Position numbers and translations under genes: made by a program. The notes under the pieces are model-generated. The model was not told the DNA's origin, did no database searches, and saw only the letters and a list, made by a program, of their open reading frames with translations. Below are positions 36,788 through 39,919 of a stretch of DNA of 39,919 nt, piece by piece; position 1 is the stretch's first letter, and each line of letters begins with the position of its first letter. This stretch comes from a virus, in the IMG/VR virus record IMGVR_UViG_3300024054_000031, positions 1 through 39,919 of that record, one strand, 5' to 3'.

Positions 36788-38557
36788 TTATTTTCTTAAA
36801 TATACAACAATAGACATACCGCTTGCTGAGTTTCCTGTCGCTGTAAATGTCAGATTCTTTGCCGTTGCATAAACATTATGATCGGCTAAGGTTTTGAAAA
36901 GCATGGTTGCACCGGTGGCACAAGTTTTTCCGGTTATTAAATTGATTGTAGATGTTTCCTGTTGTGCCTGGATGTTTGTTAGCCCTGCCGTAGTCCCAAC
37001 ATCAATAATCTTAATCGCTTCCACCCAATAACCTGCCGGAATGACCAATACCCTTGACCCTACTCCGGAAGCAATGTCGGTTGTGAATGTTGGAGTGTTT
37101 ATGGTATCAATATTCATTGCATAAAATTCTCCTAACTTATTAACATAGGCCGTGCTGTCAAGTGTTGCGTTTGCATCGTTTGAAACCAATAATAGTGCAT
37201 CGGTTGTTTTCTCTCCCCGAACCTCAAGTATTGCCGTCGGCATGGTTTGACGTATGCCAACTTTTTTATCCCCTTTTATGGCAAAAAACGGTTCATTTAA
37301 CGAATTGCGAATCAGTAGCGGATAGTCTGACGATGTACTACCGGCAGTAACCCGTATACCATAATTCGGTTGTTTAAGGTCAAAAGGCCAACCTGCATAG
37401 GCATTTGTTCCTTGCAGATAATGCCCTTTAGAAAAAATGATTATACAACTATCTTTCGTTGCATCTTTGTCGTTGATAATGGATAACAATGTATCCGAAG
37501 TACCTCCGCCGTAGATACCCTGCGGACGGATAAACCGGTTTTCCTGGTTCGTGCGGGCAATCGTGGAAGTGTCGCCGACTGCATTAACGACCGTATTAAT
37601 CCGGGTATTGTGCGATTGTAAGCTGTCCAAATGATCTGCCAACGAATCATAAGCAGAAATAATCCGAGTATTGTGCGATTGTAAGGTATCAAGATGGACG
37701 GCCAGAGAATCATATACCGATCCTGTTAATGTATCCAAGCCGTATTTAATCGAGTTAATCCGGGTGTTATGTGATTGCAGAGTATCCAAATGAACGGCTA
37801 AGGAATCATATACAGATGCAGTAAGCGTATCTACGTCGTACTTTGTAGCAAGGTAAGTTGTATCAGCAATATCCCATTTTGAGATCAAATATACAGAATC
37901 CCCAGATATACCAAGTACGGTATCAACGCCGGTTCCATATTGCAGTTCAGTCAAAAAGAGTTCTTCTGCCGTTATCTTACCTATGTAGTTAAGATTATAT
38001 ACTACGTCTGAATGTCCCGTTGTGTCCCGCTCCATGAGCAAACGCCAGATAAGTTCGGTTTTATCTGCAACATAGAATCCGGCAGAATCCAACAAAAACC
38101 GCCCGGCAGCACTTACGTAATCCGGCGTTGCGAGATAACCGTATGCATACAGCCCACGACTTAAAGTCAATGCCCCTGCCGTATATCGTGTCAGCGAACT
38201 CTCGCCGATGGTTATCCCTGCATTGTTTCCAAAGATTAACCGGCTGGTCGTTGGATTCCAACGCATATGGGCTGCATGTTCATAATCCAGCGTACTTGTT
38301 GCGTTATTCCAATAGAGCATCTCTCCGGTCGTATCTCCGTGTGCAATGGAACCGACAAGCAGACCAACCCACGCCGTACCGTTGTAGTAATATATGACGC
38401 TGTCCGTTCCAAGATAAACAGTCCCCCAAAGAGCAAACGGCGGAGGGATCGGAGTGAGCCGAATCAAAGGATCGGACGGTGTCTGTACGATCCCTGTTTG
38501 AGCCACCGTGCCTAAAGTAATCAGGACGGCAGCAAAGAATATAAGCAGCTTTTTCAT
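36788..38557 (-). CDS. Exported tail-fibre-like protein with heptad repeats (589 aa)
   Basis: The N-terminus is a signal peptide (MKKLLIFFAAVLITLGTVA) with cleavage A|Q near residue 19. Beyond it come a tail-fibre-type repeat region (WGTVYLGTDSVIYYYNG near 44-60), then three copies of YDSLAVHLDTLQSHNTRI (residues about 250-267, 282-299, 303-320), a predicted trimeric coil. The segment IRQTMPTAILEVRG near residue 430 matches the pattern common in Bacteroidota tail fibres. The C-terminal ~90 residues form a beta domain. It overlaps the adjacent 134-aa gene by 4 nt. Fibre identity is strong; the export signal is unusual for a fibre. Confidence 0.85.
   Translation of the reverse strand: MKKLLIFFAAVLITLGTVAQTGIVQTPSDPLIRLTPIPPPFALWGTVYLGTDSVIYYYNGTAWVGLLVGSIAHGDTTGEMLYWNNATSTLDYEHAAHMRWNPTTSRLIFGNNAGITIGESSLTRYTAGALTLSRGLYAYGYLATPDYVSAAGRFLLDSAGFYVADKTELIWRLLMERDTTGHSDVVYNLNYIGKITAEELFLTELQYGTGVDTVLGISGDSVYLISKWDIADTTYLATKYDVDTLTASVYDSLAVHLDTLQSHNTRINSIKYGLDTLTGSVYDSLAVHLDTLQSHNTRIISAYDSLADHLDSLQSHNTRINTVVNAVGDTSTIARTNQENRFIRPQGIYGGGTSDTLLSIINDKDATKDSCIIIFSKGHYLQGTNAYAGWPFDLKQPNYGIRVTAGSTSSDYPLLIRNSLNEPFFAIKGDKKVGIRQTMPTAILEVRGEKTTDALLLVSNDANATLDSTAYVNKLGEFYAMNIDTINTPTFTTDIASGVGSRVLVIPAGYWVEAIKIIDVGTTAGLTNIQAQQETSTINLITGKTCATGATMLFKTLADHNVYATAKNLTFTATGNSASGMSIVVYLRK
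37598..37810 (-). repeat. Three in-frame coding repeats in the fibre gene
   Basis: This DNA segment encodes three near-copies of YDSLAVHLDTLQSHNTRI, separated by short spacers. The heptad-like spacing of L, V and H residues suggests a trimeric coiled coil or triple-stranded stem. The DNA copies are visibly related but not identical. Confidence 0.75.
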
Positions 38558-38958
38558 CTCGTCTTTAACTTAAATGTGTACCATATGTTCATGACTACTG
38601 TGTCCGTCGCACCTACATTGACGTATATTCGATATTTATTTCCCGGAGAATAATCTCCCTGAAACCCGGTGCATCCGGTTGTAGTGTTCATGTTTATCGT
38701 AGCCATTCCCGTTACGCCTGCATAATCTGTTCCGTTGTTGCCGGAGACCTGCAATGCAATCGTGGAGGAACTATCTGCCAGCGATTCCCACGTAGCAAAA
38801 AGCATCCACGTGTAATCTGCCGAAGTTTTGATCTCGTATCCGGTATCCGTCGTTATCGTGTCGTTGTTGACGAATTTTGAATATAAGACATTACCGCCTT
38901 GTTGTGCATAGCAAAACATAGGCAGTATAATCGTAAGTGTCAGGATGAGCTTTTTCAT
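38554..38958 (-). CDS. Exported beta-rich protein (134 aa)
   Basis: The start is set at ATG 38958 (MKKLILTLTIILPMF), overlapping the preceding gene stop by 4 nt, which is the shared operon style; a longer frame to 39030 lies inside the neighbour. The signal peptide ends with CYA|Q near residue 17. The mature protein is Thr/Asn/Gly-rich beta, ending NIWYTFKLKTR. The pattern resembles the exported protein at 11621-12061. No known family is recognised; its place between fibre genes suggests a fibre-associated or surface protein. Confidence 0.78.
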   Translation of the reverse strand: MKKLILTLTIILPMFCYAQQGGNVLYSKFVNNDTITTDTGYEIKTSADYTWMLFATWESLADSSSTIALQVSGNNGTDYAGVTGMATINMNTTTGCTGFQGDYSPGNKYRIYVNVGATDTVVMNIWYTFKLKTR

Positions 38959-39677
38959 TTTGATAGGATTTGATATGTAATATAAACTTTCAAAGAGGTA
39001 TCGTCTCCGATGTTTTGATCCGTAAGCCATAGGACAACGGATTTATTTGCGGTTTGTTTGGTATTACCGGCAGTTGTATATGAATAACTTGGGAAATACC
39101 ATTGATTAGTATCCGCACTGCATACATATGTAGATTCAAGTATCCTGATTATATCTGACGCATTATATCCACCATTTGGTGCTGTGTTATATGTCATATC
39201 TAATGTGCCTTCACCTATATTCGCATTCCGGTTGGCACTCACCCGGACAATCGCATTCACTATGTTTATATATTTATCCACGCCCGGAGACGGAATACAT
39301 ACTACACTATCTGCATGTAAACTGTCAAATTGTATAACAGATACATCGACCGTCGTGAAATACATAAATCCTTCGGATTGCTTCTGCACGTAAAACGTAT
39401 CTGTGTTTATTACTATGTATTCACCGGCAGAAAGATACTTGTAAACCGGGACAGGGATCGTGTCGTCATTAATAAATACCGTATCGTTGTCAAAAAGATA
39501 ATAGTCAATAACAGTATATATGGTATCTGCATTGATAAATAACGTATCCTCCGTAATCCGCAAATACCATATTTTCCCGCCACGATAAAGCCGTAACGTA
39601 TCGACCGTCGGACTGAACTGCGAGAACACGCCGATTGATGCAACCAATAACAAGACGATAAATATAATTCGTTTCAT
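38955..39677 (-). CDS. Exported fibre-like protein (240 aa)
   Basis: The start is set at ATG 39677 (MKRIIFIVLLLVASIG); the frame extends to 39728 but overlaps the neighbour's 3' end. A signal peptide ends VFS|Q near residue 19. The mature part alternates short strands with D/T-rich turns (DTLRLYRGGKIWYL, then NADTIYTVIDYYLFDNDT), followed by a globular beta region with a C-terminal VYITYQIL. This repeated D-T pattern is also present in the 589-aa protein. It is the first fibre-like gene after the junction gene, 25 bp downstream of its stop. Confidence 0.78.
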   Translation of the reverse strand: MKRIIFIVLLLVASIGVFSQFSPTVDTLRLYRGGKIWYLRITEDTLFINADTIYTVIDYYLFDNDTVFINDDTIPVPVYKYLSAGEYIVINTDTFYVQKQSEGFMYFTTVDVSVIQFDSLHADSVVCIPSPGVDKYINIVNAIVRVSANRNANIGEGTLDMTYNTAPNGGYNASDIIRILESTYVCSADTNQWYFPSYSYTTAGNTKQTANKSVVLWLTDQNIGDDTSLKVYITYQILSK

Positions 39678-39702
39678 GGGTTCAAAATTAATACATTTAT
39701 AT

Positions 39703-39919
39703 TCATTTTTCAATAGCAGTCCATTCAATCGTACAATCTACAAGCGCTTCCACAATAAAATACGTGGTCGCTTTTGCAGAAACATACGGGAATACCGGAT
39801 CGCCGTCGGAAGTATATCCACGCAATTCCAACGAATAATTCACTCCGGTAAATGTCTCCGTGAAATTCACCGTTAACGGCACACCGGCAGATAGGGTACT
39901 CTTCCCGGCATCAATCAGT
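39703..39919 (-). CDS. Tail-associated structural protein, C-terminal part (continuation of the gene at 1-972)
   Basis: This is the 3' end of the 351-aa gene interrupted by the window ends. Codons upstream of 39786 repeat those at 1-133, and the last 27 residues end ...TIEWTAIEK before TGA at 39703-39705. The C-terminal part reads as alternating short beta strands, which is common for phage baseplate and fibre domains. The next gene, an exported fibre-like protein, starts 25 bp downstream at 39677. Confidence 0.85.
   Translation of the reverse strand, partial: LIDAGKSTLSAGVPLTVNFTETFTGVNYSLELRGYTSDGDPVFPYVSAKATTYFIVEALVDCTIEWTAIEK

Noticed and set aside
1-39919. CRISPR array, insertion sequence or integrase
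   Set aside because: No regularly spaced spacers with conserved repeats, no transposase motif and no tyrosine or serine recombinase motif was found.

Overview
The window looks like one complete, circularly permuted genome of a tailed phage that infects a Bacteroidota host, with a unit length of about 39,786 bp. Positions 1-133 and 39787-39919 are the same sequence apart from one base, and a 351-codon gene reads continuously across that junction. The host assignment rests on TAnnTTTG promoter elements, on AT-rich rather than Shine-Dalgarno-like start contexts, and on five signal peptides, four of which end in A|Q and one in S|Q, the cleavage style common in Bacteroidota. A long tape-measure protein and a frameshifted tail-chaperone pair indicate a long, probably siphovirus-type tail. 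Every gene I accept is on the minus strand, so expression runs from high to low coordinates and around the junction. I see no integrase, tRNA gene, CRISPR array or insertion sequence.

Layout in order of transcription. An early block (32.7-26.1 kb) starts after a promoter box at 32748-32796. It holds small regulators (XRE-type HTH, zinc ribbon), a RecT/YqaJ recombination pair, a DUF1376-like replication protein, a VRR-NUC nuclease, a NinB-like protein, a second HTH protein and a DnaA-domain-IV protein. The last has its own copy of the promoter box at 26958-27006. An AT-rich accessory block follows (26.2-17.1 kb). It carries short hypothetical and membrane proteins, a shortened PAPS-reductase-like protein, a DUF4326-like protein and a coupled cassette of GT2 glycosyltransferase, methyltransferase, radical SAM/SPASM-like enzyme, a 30-codon microORF and an aldo/keto reductase. 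It ends with an array of four CATATGG palindromes and a GT25-like glycosyltransferase.

The late block runs from 16.5 kb through the junction to 33 kb. Its order is terminase small and large subunits, a promoter at 14.85 kb, a structural protein, portal, an exported protein, scaffold, major capsid protein, a strong terminator, head-tail and tail-completion proteins, a GT2-TPR glycosyltransferase, tail chaperone (G and G-T by -1 frameshift), tape measure, a tail protein with a carbohydrate-binding-like segment and the junction-spanning tail protein. After the junction come four exported fibre-like proteins and a lysis module: CHAP and M15 peptidases, a nested spanin-like pair, a holin candidate and several small membrane proteins.

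The main noncoding region (32723-32963) separates the end of the late/lysis operon from the start of the early operon. It contains the early promoter, a palindrome and an unexplained hairpin flanked by short direct repeats. The most unusual features are the exported fibre-like proteins, the radical SAM cassette with its embedded cationic microORF, three glycosyltransferases in three separate modules, the phased CATATGG array and the duplicated early promoter. Functions are assigned from motifs read by eye; no database search was possible.
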